From assembly GCA_016209155.1 (NCBI GenBank), contig JACQWU010000312.1, positions 1 to 23,169 on the forward strand: 23,169 nt of DNA, written 5' to 3'. Shown in pieces: positions 6,678 through 13,375 of this stretch (its first letter is position 1; each line of letters begins with the position of its first letter). The stretch is from Candidatus Desantisiibacteriota bacterium (GTDB lineage Bacteria > JACRDZ01). A program made the translations under genes and the position numbers. The notes beneath the pieces are model-generated. The model saw only the letters and a program-made list of their open reading frames with translations. It was not told the origin of the DNA and did no database searches.

Positions 6678-8907
6678 TCGTTAAAATATATGAAGTCTTA
6701 TTTCCGTTAGCATCATAATAAGTTCGAGTTTCATATTTGTTTATACCTTCAAAACCCCCGGTTTCTTTTATTACTCTGCCCATTGAATCATAAATATAAT
6801 TAATAATTTCACCGGATTCTCTATCAATTCTAATAACACGGCCTGCTTTATCTCTCGTTTCCTCAAAATTTCTAAGCAGTGTTGTATTATAATAATGAAT
6901 TGTTGATTTAATCCTGCTGTTTTTATCATAATCATAAAAAGTTTTTGCACCGCTTTTTCTTTTTACGGAAACACATTGCCCGTTTGCATCGTAATCAAAC
7001 AAAGAGGTATCTCCCTGAAAAATAATTTTTGAACATTTGTCTATTTGATTATACTTATAAATTGTTGTATGCCCTTCAGGCCCTATTTTGGATGTTAAAT
7101 TTCCTTCATTATCATAGGCATAATTTACCGATTTATGCATATTGTTATCTGTATATAATGTTTTATTGCCGAAAATATCATACACATATGAAAAATCACT
7201 GCTTGAATCTTTTGCGGTTAGAAGTGAGCCGATTGCATTATAGGTAAAACTTGATTTGGTTAAATCAGGAAAATTCTGTTCAACAAGACGATTTAAAGAA
7301 TCATAACTGTTTACTGTTGTCAGCCCTTTTGCATCAGTATGAGAAACTAAATTCCCTTCTGCATCATAACCATAATTCCATGTGCAATTATCAGGATTAG
7401 TGCTTTTTATCATTCTATTTAAAGCATCATACTCTCTTTTCCATTCAAAACCGCGTTTATCTATATACGAAATACAGTTACCGTTTGCATCATAAGTTCT
7501 TAAATCAGAATAATTTAATTGATCAGTCACACTTTTTATTTGATTAAAATCATCATATGAATATGAAATATGATTTCCTTCCTGATCCTGATAGAAAATC
7601 TTATTACCATAAGCGTCAAATTTTGTTGAATCTGAATTTCCATATACATCAATAGTTTTAACTAATCGATCTAAATTGTCATAAACATAATTAATTTCAT
7701 TACCCCTGGCATCAATTGTTTTACTTAAACGGCTTGCATTATCATATATTGACTGTCTATTATTACCCAAAGGATCATTAATAGCACAAATATTTCCATT
7801 ATCATCATAAGAAAAATTTACAGTATTTCCATTTCTATCAGTCTGCGAAAGCATTTGTCCGAATACGTCATAATTACTTTGAGTAAAATTATTTAATGGA
7901 TCCGTAATACTAATCCTGTTTCCGAAATTATCAAAGGAATATGTCCATGTGTTACTAAGTGCATTGGTAAAACTTGCGATACGATTAAAATTCGGCTCAT
8001 AAGTCCAGGATGTAACATTTCCCAGCGGTTTTATAATTTTGGTTATATTCCCATTTTCATCATAAATAAAAGATGTAGTAATCCCGTTTTTATCAGTAAT
8101 AGTAGAAAGAGATTTAGTGTTATTCCATGTAAAAATTATATTTTTATTCAGCGGGTCTTGAATTGTGCTAATCAAACCGGCTGAATCATAAATAAAATTA
8201 GTTGTTTTGTTGCTTGGGTCTGTTACTTTTGTAGTATCATTATTAAATTCAAAATTAAAAGAACTATTTGATTTTGTTATAGTTTTTGGAATTATTGAAT
8301 CTCCCGTAGTTAAGTATTCCACATTAGCGGCTTTATTATTTTTATCAATTATTTTAGTGATATTGTTTTCGGAATTATATTCAAATTGATCAGCATTATT
8401 CAGGGGATCAGTTATAGAAATTAAATTCCCTTTATCATCGTAACTAAATTTATAAGACCTGATGTCATTTAAATTTGTGTCTTCAATTTCAACTAACATA
8501 TTATCATTATCGTATATAAAATTATAACTTCTTCCGCCGGCATCATTAATTGATGTAAGCAGATAATCATCATTCTCATAATTAAAAATAATACTATTAT
8601 TATTAGGATCATTGATTGATGTTATTTTTTTGTGTGTTATATTGTTAAAAATATATTTAATCCCATATTTTGTTGTTAAAGTAATGACTCCGGAGTTATC
8701 CTCCAAAATTTTCATATAAACACCGGCAGGTGCGGCATAATCCGTCCCGTTTTTAATGAATTTATCCTGCCTCCCGTCTCCCCATATAATATAAATATTT
8801 CCGGAAGAATCTTTTGTATATCTAATATTATATGAATGATTCCAACCATTGCCCCATTTAGACCGTATCATTCTATGATCAGAGTTATATGTTAAAAAAA
8901 TTTCCAC
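6622..8907 (-). CDS. RHS/YD-repeat protein core (fragment of a larger gene)
   Basis: 761 residues made of YD repeats in tandem (YDANGNCISYIDKRG, YDNLDRLVKTIDVYG, YDAEGNLVSHTDAKG and many more), the beta-cage that encloses toxin domains in Rhs, WapA and teneurin-like proteins. The N-terminal EIFLTYNS...WGNGWNHSYNI is the usual Rhs entry region. The open frame starts at a GTG (8907), but the homologous sequence IIPGKGIPVEIFLTYNS extends upstream of it in the same frame, which shows the ORF is a fragment and not a free-standing gene. A 16-base overlap in another register joins it to the preceding ORF, and a 56-base overlap joins it to the next. The protein would normally be secreted or displayed. 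As it stands it has neither a signal peptide nor an in-frame effector. Confidence 0.85.
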   Translation of the reverse strand: MEIFLTYNSDHRMIRSKWGNGWNHSYNIRYTKDSSGNIYIIWGDGRQDKFIKNGTDYAAPAGVYMKILEDNSGVITLTTKYGIKYIFNNITHKKITSINDPNNNSIIFNYENDDYLLTSINDAGGRSYNFIYDNDNMLVEIEDTNLNDIRSYKFSYDDKGNLISITDPLNNADQFEYNSENNITKIIDKNNKAANVEYLTTGDSIIPKTITKSNSSFNFEFNNDTTKVTDPSNKTTNFIYDSAGLISTIQDPLNKNIIFTWNNTKSLSTITDKNGITTSFIYDENGNITKIIKPLGNVTSWTYEPNFNRIASFTNALSNTWTYSFDNFGNRISITDPLNNFTQSNYDVFGQMLSQTDRNGNTVNFSYDDNGNICAINDPLGNNRQSIYDNASRLSKTIDARGNEINYVYDNLDRLVKTIDVYGNSDSTKFDAYGNKIFYQDQEGNHISYSYDDFNQIKSVTDQLNYSDLRTYDANGNCISYIDKRGFEWKREYDALNRMIKSTNPDNCTWNYGYDAEGNLVSHTDAKGLTTVNSYDSLNRLVEQNFPDLTKSSFTYNAIGSLLTAKDSSSDFSYVYDIFGNKTLYTDNNMHKSVNYAYDNEGNLTSKIGPEGHTTIYKYNQIDKCSKIIFQGDTSLFDYDANGQCVSVKRKSGAKTFYDYDKNSRIKSTIHYYNTTLLRNFEETRDKAGRVIRIDRESGEIINYIYDSMGRVIKETGGFEGINKYETRTYYDANGNKTSYILTNENETANNIFYYNSSNKY

Positions 8908-9422
8908 AGGGATACCTTTCCCGGGAATAATAAAAATACTCCTTTGAACAATAATGTACTTGCATTGATAGTTGATGTATCCATTGTTTCGCTAAATACG
9001 GCGCTGATTTCTGTATTAACAGCAATATCTTTTGAACCGTTTGCAGGAATTACGGAAATTATATTTGGAGGGATATTGTCCTGATCCGAAAAAGATAAAT
9101 TTAAAACAGTTGTTGTTCCATATTTAACTTCAGTTGACTTATAAATTTTTTTTAAATCCGATTTTGCAAATATGGTATAAAAACCCGGAGCATCTAAATA
9201 AAAAGAATAATTTCCATTAATATCAGTTCTGGTATTATGTCCTGCTATAGTATATACTTTCGCATCATTTACCGGACTTTCATTTTCATCTACTACCTGC
9301 CCTTTTAATTCACAAGGTTTATAATTCGTTCCATATTGACCTAAATTGCTTCCGGCCCTTGCAAAAATAGTACTGTGGAGAAATAACAAAATTAAAACAA
9401 TCAATGGATTTTTAATTTTCAT
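8892..9422 (-). CDS. N-terminal piece of a secreted Rhs-type protein: signal peptide, CarboxypepD_reg-like and Big_5-like domains
   Basis: 176 residues. A clear signal peptide (MKIKNPLIVLILLFLHSTIFARA) is followed by a carboxypeptidase-regulatory-like beta-sandwich (ELKGQVVDENESPVNDAKVY, TDINGNYSFYLDAPGFYTI) and then the start of a Big_5/SbsA-type Ig-like domain (IPPNIISVIPANGSKDIAV, ISAVFSETMDTSTINAS). The Ig-like domain breaks off after STLLFKG, and the last 15 or so residues are out-of-frame translation of the Rhs entry region. ATG at 9422 with AGGAGG seven bases upstream. It would be exported, but as encoded it lacks everything the signal peptide was meant to carry. Together with the next two ORFs it represents one original large gene. 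Confidence 0.8.
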   Translation of the reverse strand: MKIKNPLIVLILLFLHSTIFARAGSNLGQYGTNYKPCELKGQVVDENESPVNDAKVYTIAGHNTRTDINGNYSFYLDAPGFYTIFAKSDLKKIYKSTEVKYGTTTVLNLSFSDQDNIPPNIISVIPANGSKDIAVNTEISAVFSETMDTSTINASTLLFKGVFLLFPGKVSLWKFF

Positions 9423-9447
9423 TACATATCCTCCTGTGATAAATTTT

Positions 9448-9465
9448 AAATTTCAAATCTCAAAT
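9448..9465. repeat. Heptad motif YTCAAAT, two units, upstream of an Rhs start
   Basis: TTCAAAT-CTCAAAT on the plus strand (ATTTGAG-ATTTGAA on the coding strand), 26 bases upstream of the ATG at 9422. The same motif lies just upstream of cstA and ccdA. Confidence 0.6.
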
Positions 9466-10623
9466 CACTATATTTTCTTTCCGGTATTTAATAAGCGCTT
9501 TTATCCCGTCATAAGCCAGAATAATTGCCGCGGCAAAAAGTGCCATGCCGATTATACCTGCGAAAAGATTTCCTATAATTGAACTTGAAGTTAACTCTTT
9601 ACCTGTAAGGTCAATACCTTTTACAGCCTGTTCGATAAGCTGATAATCAGTAATTGCAAGCGCTGCCATAGTTGTCAGATACATAAAAATCATGGGATAA
9701 AAAGTAAAATAAGAAGGTTTTTTCTGAGAGACCAGCCATATACTGCATATTAAAAGCGCCAGGCTTGCCATCAACTGGTTTGCTGAACCGAATAATACCC
9801 AGATATAATTAAAAGTACCGGTATATACAAGGATGAATGTTAATACAAGTGCCAGCAATGTACCAATTATCTGATTTCGCAGAAAAGGTAATGTTTTGCC
9901 TAACAGTTCGTTTGTAGCTATACGCATAAATCTAATTACAAGATGAAGTATTGTAATAGCTAAAATTATTATCATTACAGGTCCATAAGCATTGCCCCAT
10001 GCAGCCGGAAGACCTAAATAATGAAAAATATCACCCATCCCGTTTCCAAATAATGTAAACCATGGACCTTTTGATGTTGATACACTTACTATTATAAGAG
10101 CAAGAAGCGCCAGTATCATTTCCAGAAACATTGCGCCCGCGGCAACAGGCCTTGCGTCAGTCTCTTTTTCCAGCTGCCGTGATGTTCCGGTTGATGAAAC
10201 TATGCTGTGCCATCCGGATGTTGCTCCGCAGGCAAGCGTGACAAAAAGCATAGGCCATAAAGGCATATTATCAATATTAAATTTAGTAAATGCCGGTGCG
10301 GTTAAATTTGGATGTCCTATTATTACTCCTAATATAATACCTATCATCCCAATAAAAATAATGTAAAATCCAAGATAATTAATCGGTTGAACAAAACTCC
10401 ATATTGGAAGTATTGAACCGAAAAATGAAAAAACTAAAGCAAAAATTACCCAAAAAATCTGATTTGCCTCAGGGCTGCCGAATTTAAGCGGCAATGAATT
10501 TCCAAGTACCATAGCTCCGTAAAATAAAGAAAGTCCAATAATTGTAACAATCGCCAGATTAATCTGACTTTTATAAATCATGAAACCGACAAAACAATTG
10601 CACTTGTATAATCCTGTACCCAT
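9460..10623 (-). CDS. cstA: CstA family transporter, C-terminal part (disrupted gene)
   Basis: The larger part of a CstA-type membrane protein (peptide or pyruvate uptake in known members). Multiple transmembrane helices and the family landmarks LTAPAFTKFNIDNMPLWPML, CGATSGWHSIVSSTGTSRQL, EMILALLALI and FGSANQLMASLALLICSIWL are present. The frame is open from 10623, but the first 14 residues (GTGLYKCNCFVG) are out-of-frame reading of the upstream ORF; homology begins near GFMIYKSQINLAIV. The ATG at 10581 overlaps the stop of the upstream ORF as ATGA. Compared with E. coli CstA, about 65-70 residues following the QDF/QDY segment are missing between the two parts. It may be translated by coupling, but a transporter lacking two helices is unlikely to work. 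Confidence 0.8.
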   Translation of the reverse strand: MGTGLYKCNCFVGFMIYKSQINLAIVTIIGLSLFYGAMVLGNSLPLKFGSPEANQIFWVIFALVFSFFGSILPIWSFVQPINYLGFYIIFIGMIGIILGVIIGHPNLTAPAFTKFNIDNMPLWPMLFVTLACGATSGWHSIVSSTGTSRQLEKETDARPVAAGAMFLEMILALLALIIVSVSTSKGPWFTLFGNGMGDIFHYLGLPAAWGNAYGPVMIIILAITILHLVIRFMRIATNELLGKTLPFLRNQIIGTLLALVLTFILVYTGTFNYIWVLFGSANQLMASLALLICSIWLVSQKKPSYFTFYPMIFMYLTTMAALAITDYQLIEQAVKGIDLTGKELTSSSIIGNLFAGIIGMALFAAAIILAYDGIKALIKYRKENIVI

Positions 10624-10913
10624 CCGCTAAAAAAAGTACCCAGTAGAATCCATAAAAGACCCGGAAGCCAGCCCCATTTAATGGCAATTATCGGACCTAA
10701 AACCGGCGCCGCTCCCGCTATGGATTTAAATTGGTACCCAAAGAGAATATTTTTTGATGTAGGCATAAAATCCACTCCGTCAGCATACATTCGCGCCGGA
10801 GTCGCGCGTTTAGGATCACTTTTAATGATTTTTTCATCAATGTACTTAGCATATACATTTATACCTAAATAATAAACAATTACTCCAAGAACAAGTATAA
10901 TAACTGAATTCAT
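10578..10913 (-). CDS. cstA: CstA family transporter, N-terminal part (disrupted gene)
   Basis: 111 residues forming the first two or three transmembrane helices of CstA: MNSVIILVLGVIVYYLGINV, then RMYADGVDFMPTSKNILFGY, QFKSIAGAAPVLGPIIA, and WGWLPGLLWILLGTFFSGWVQDY. ATG at 10913 with GGGAGGATTCT upstream. The frame ends in SVS and a TGA exactly where family members continue into RxDGRS and two further helices. That segment is absent from the DNA, so this is a deletion plus frame change and not a simple base error. The stop overlaps the ATG of the downstream part by four bases (ATGA). Confidence 0.8.
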   Translation of the reverse strand: MNSVIILVLGVIVYYLGINVYAKYIDEKIIKSDPKRATPARMYADGVDFMPTSKNILFGYQFKSIAGAAPVLGPIIAIKWGWLPGLLWILLGTFFSGWVQDYTSAIVLSVS

Positions 10914-10930
10914 AGAATCCTCCCTGTTAG

Positions 10931-10954
10931 AATCTCAAATCTCAAATTTCAAAT
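10931..10954. repeat. Heptad motif YTCAAAT, three units, upstream of cstA
   Basis: CTCAAAT-CTCAAAT-TTCAAAT on the plus strand, 18 bases upstream of the cstA ATG at 10913, just before its ribosome binding site. Confidence 0.65.
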
Positions 10955-11027
10955 TACAGACAATGACTCATTCCAAATATTTAATTTATTCATTCTCTAT
11001 CACTGTTCATTTTACTTTTTAATATTC

Positions 11028-11744
11028 TTATATTTTTATAAAATTTAAATATCCTGATAATCTTTGAAGATTATCGGTAAAGATAAGTAATCCTATAATA
11101 ATCAGCAATATACCGCTTAAAAATTCAAGCACGCGAAAATATTTTCGTATTTTAGTATAAAATGTTAAAAAATGATTAATAGTAAGCGCTATCAGAAAAA
11201 AAGGAATTCCAAGGCCCAGAGAATAAATACTTAATAATGTTATACCCTGCAATATTGTTTTCTGTGTTCCGGCATAAAATAAAATACCGGCTAATATCGG
11301 GCCGATGCATGGAGTCCAGCCAAAAGCAAATGCCATTCCAATCAGGACAGGTGAAAAAAAATTCAGTTTAATATTTTTAAAATTAAAACGCTTCTCCATA
11401 TACATCCACTTGAAATTCAATATTCCCATAACATGTAAACCAAAAAGAATTAAAACCATACCTGCTATTTTCATAAGATGAGTATATCTGCTTAAAAGAA
11501 ATCTGCCCATTACTGTTGCCGATGCTCCCAGCACAATAAAAATTATAGAAAACCCCAGAATAAACAAAAAAGAATTTAATGCTACCTTATACCTGACTTT
11601 ATTTTTTGCATTTCCGGTATTAATTTCTTCTATGGATATATTTGTTATATATGAAATATAGGGGGGAATGAGCGGCAAAACACACGGAGAAAAACATGAA
11701 ATAACCCCCGCAAAAAAAGCCGCAATCAAACTTATTTCCTGCAT
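11028..11744 (-). CDS. ccdA: CcdA-type thiol-disulfide transmembrane protein
   Basis: 238 residues, about six transmembrane helices, the usual length for CcdA. It passes electrons from cytoplasmic thioredoxin across the membrane to periplasmic thiol-disulfide partners, for example in cytochrome c maturation. The paired motifs are clear: CFSPCVLPLIPPYISYITN near the N-terminus and GWTPCIGPILAGIL in the second half, each with one of the redox-active cysteines. ATG at 11744 with GAGGAG upstream. No cytochrome or thioredoxin-like partner gene lies next to it. It is upstream of the disrupted cstA on the same strand, separated by 114 bases containing a heptad repeat, and may be co-transcribed with it. 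Confidence 0.88.
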   Translation of the reverse strand: MQEISLIAAFFAGVISCFSPCVLPLIPPYISYITNISIEEINTGNAKNKVRYKVALNSFLFILGFSIIFIVLGASATVMGRFLLSRYTHLMKIAGMVLILFGLHVMGILNFKWMYMEKRFNFKNIKLNFFSPVLIGMAFAFGWTPCIGPILAGILFYAGTQKTILQGITLLSIYSLGLGIPFFLIALTINHFLTFYTKIRKYFRVLEFLSGILLIIIGLLIFTDNLQRLSGYLNFIKI

Positions 11745-11758
11745 ATCATCTCCTCATT

Positions 11759-11780
11759 AAAATTTCAAATTTCAAATTTT
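11759..11780. repeat. Heptad motif YTCAAAT, two units, upstream of ccdA
   Basis: TTCAAAT-TTCAAAT inside an AT-rich tract on the plus strand, about 15 bases upstream of the ccdA ATG at 11744. Third member of the set at 9448 and 10931. Confidence 0.55.
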
Positions 11781-11812
11781 TTTATCATATCATTTTTCTA
11801 AAAATAAAAAAC

Positions 11813-11842
11813 TTGACAATGTGATGTTATTTACATTAATAT
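11813..11842 (+). promoter_or_regulatory. Promoter for rpsT
   Basis: Perfect TTGACA (11813-11818) and TAATAT (11837-11842), 18 bases apart. The predicted start is about 45 bases before the rpsT GTG. Strong fit for a highly expressed ribosomal protein gene. Confidence 0.7.
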
Positions 11843-11895
11843 ATATAACTTACAACTTTATAATATTTTAAATTCCAAAAAAAAGGGGGATACCT

Positions 11896-12150
11896 GTGCC
11901 AACTCATAAAGCTGCAGAAAAAAGAATACGTGCTGATAAAAAACTAAGCCTGCGCAATGCATCAGCAAAATCTACATTGAGAACTTTACGCAATAAAGTA
12001 CTGAAGGAAACAAACAAAGAAGAAGCTGTTAAAACATTAAACACGGCAATTTCAGGCTTTGACAAAGCAGCACAAAAGGGAATTATTCATAAAAATACTG
12101 CTGCGCGTAAAATTTCCCGTTTAGCAAAAAAAGTAAATGCAATAAAATAA
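11896..12150 (+). CDS. rpsT: 30S ribosomal protein S20
   Basis: 84 residues, the normal length of bS20, which binds 16S rRNA early in small-subunit assembly. Typical features are the N-terminal HKAAEKRIRADKKLSLRN, the Lys/Arg-rich helices and the conserved KGIIHKNTAARKISRLAKK end. The start is a GTG at 11896 preceded by AAAAGGGGG; S20 genes often use non-ATG starts. It is a single gene on the plus strand with its own promoter, followed by a hairpin at 12155-12175 that could end transcription from either direction. Confidence 0.97.
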   Translation: MPTHKAAEKRIRADKKLSLRNASAKSTLRTLRNKVLKETNKEEAVKTLNTAISGFDKAAQKGIIHKNTAARKISRLAKKVNAIK

Positions 12151-12154
12151 AGAA

Positions 12155-12175
12155 CCCTGTGGCAGAACCACAGGG
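12155..12175. terminator. Hairpin between convergent rpsT and lptE
   Basis: CCCTGTGG (12155-12162) pairs with CCACAGGG (12168-12175) around a 5-base loop. The T-rich flank is on the minus-strand side, so it suits transcription from lptE better than from rpsT. Its stem resembles the second hairpin of the dispersed element, but the rest of that element is absent. Confidence 0.55.
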
Positions 12176-12237
12176 CATATTCCGTCTCTTAAAACTTTTT
12201 ATTTCAACCGGTTCAGTTCACCGGCATTTCAGATAAA

Positions 12238-12258
12238 CAGGCGGTTTTTTACCGCCTG
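12238..12258 (-). terminator. Hairpin just downstream of lptE
   Basis: CAGGCGGT (12238-12245) pairs with ACCGCCTG (12251-12258) around a 5-base loop, 23 bases past the lptE stop. On the minus strand it is followed by TTTATCT. Probable lptE terminator. Confidence 0.6.
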
Positions 12259-12281
12259 GAAATTGCGCATCAATTATTTTT

Positions 12282-12782
12282 TTATTCCTTTTCAATAATC
12301 TGTATTACTATTTTACGGGATAAATTTTTTATCAATCTTACCATTGCATCCTGTTCTGATTGCCTCTCCGGATAATTGTAAGATTCACTAATATTTTTCT
12401 TTTCAAGTATTACATTTCCCTTCTTATCCTTAAGTATAATATTAATTATTAATGTAAGCTTATTCTCAAGCACATTATTACTTCTGTCTGTATTTACAGG
12501 TTGTTTCAAAAACTGTACTATCTCACCGCTTAAACTACAGTCAGATTCAGACTGCTCGACGACTTTTAATCTGCCATCCATAATTAATTCTTCAATAATT
12601 GCATCTGAAAGCAGGTTCTCCAATCTATATTTTAAAGTTTTATTCAAAAACATTGAGACATTAATATTTCTGATATTTTCAGGTAAAATTCTATTTGCTG
12701 TATAAGAACATCCTGATACAAAAATAAACAAAAAAAGAACTACTGCAAAAAACTTTGATTTATTTTTTTTAATTTTTTCCAA
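12282..12782 (-). CDS. lptE: LptE-like LPS-assembly lipoprotein
   Basis: 166 residues with a lipoprotein signal: Lys-rich n-region, FFAVVLFLFIFV and lipobox VSGC. The mature part follows the LptE pattern: CSYTANRILPENIRNINVSM, FLNKTLKYRLENLLSDAII, a DGRLKVVEQSESD strand and a long final helix. LptE plugs the LptD barrel that inserts lipopolysaccharide into the outer membrane, so this gene is the best evidence for a Gram-negative envelope. The start is a TTG at 12782 with AAAGGA ten bases upstream. It stands alone on the minus strand downstream of tmRNA and faces rpsT. No lptD is in the window. LptE sequences diverge widely, so the family call is good but not certain. Confidence 0.75.
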   Translation of the reverse strand: MEKIKKNKSKFFAVVLFLFIFVSGCSYTANRILPENIRNINVSMFLNKTLKYRLENLLSDAIIEELIMDGRLKVVEQSESDCSLSGEIVQFLKQPVNTDRSNNVLENKLTLIINIILKDKKGNVILEKKNISESYNYPERQSEQDAMVRLIKNLSRKIVIQIIEKE

Positions 12783-12819
12783 TTTTCAATTTTCCTTTCT
12801 TATAGGATGTTAATAGATA

Positions 12820-12842
12820 GCGAGGCTAAAGCCTCGCACTAC
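12820..12842 (-). repeat. REP-like hairpin with GTAG head
   Basis: On the minus strand: GTAG (12842-12839), T, then GCGAGGCT-TT-AGCCTCGC, a perfect 8-bp stem. Same architecture as 412-436 with a different stem, which fits a REP-like family whose stems covary. Confidence 0.5.
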
Positions 12843-12869
12843 AAATACAATATATTTAATAAATTTAAT

Positions 12870-12998
12870 GAAGATACCCTGCGGCAGAGACCGCAGGGTA
12901 TCTTCTGTCTCTGATAGGAATTCTTTATTATTTATTTTTGTGCCAATTCATCCCTGCCTTAGAAAGGCAGGGTATTAATGGCACATCCAGATAAAAAT
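12870..12998 (-). repeat. Dispersed two-hairpin element, copy B, abutting the tmRNA 3' end
   Basis: 129 bases on the minus strand, nearly identical to copy C (16889-17017): one indel and two substitutions by eye. It has the outer GTGCCA/TGGCAC stem, the inner CCCTGCCTT-TCT-AAGGCAGGG hairpin, and the terminal CCCTGCGG/CCGCAGGG hairpin, whose loop strand GTCTCTG can instead pair with CAGAGAC upstream. The first base follows the CCA end of tmRNA directly, and lptE starts about 90 bases further on. It may end tmRNA transcription. Origin (mobile element or structured RNA) is unresolved. Confidence 0.85.
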
Positions 12999-13375
12999 TG
13001 GTGGAGACGGTGGGAATTGAACCCACGTCCGAAAATAGTTTATTATCTGCATCTACATACTTAGTTCAGATTTTTTTTCTTACCTTAAAATCTCCTCTGA
13101 ACAGGACACCTGAAAAAAAGTTCAGGCATAAATTTTAAAGCGCAGCCTATATGAATTTCGCCATACCGCTTCGGCGTTGGCACAGCTATTCTGCCATAAT
13201 CGACATTCAGCATAACCTTGCAGACCAGGCCATGAAGAACGTAGCAAACTTATTTAACTAAGCTGCTAAAGCTAATTCTTGGTTAGCATTTAAATGTTTC
13301 CATTTGTTTTACGAGCCAATGGGACCTCGGTATGCAGCCTATAACTCCCTAAATCCGTCGAACCCTTTCGTCCCC
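12999..13375 (-). ncRNA. ssrA: tmRNA (transfer-messenger RNA)
   Basis: A one-piece tmRNA of 377 nt including an encoded CCA. The 5' end GGGGACG (13375-13369) pairs with CGTCTCC near the 3' end to form the tRNA-like acceptor stem, followed by AAAGGGTTCGACGG, typical of tmRNA. The 3' part has the T arm GTGGG-TTCAATT-CCCAC and ends ACCA. The tag reading frame is at 13287-13258: GCT resume codon, then a peptide reading ANQELALAA and a TAG stop, with the LAA ending that targets tagged proteins to proteases. It rescues stalled ribosomes together with SmpB, whose gene is not in the window. Its first 37 bases overlap the 3' end of cooC. Confidence 0.95.

Noticed and set aside
12155-12200. Fourth copy of the two-hairpin element after rpsT
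   Set aside because: Only the CCCTGTGG/CCACAGGG hairpin and a faint match beyond it are shared; the nested stem and spacer are missing, so it is better called a terminator.
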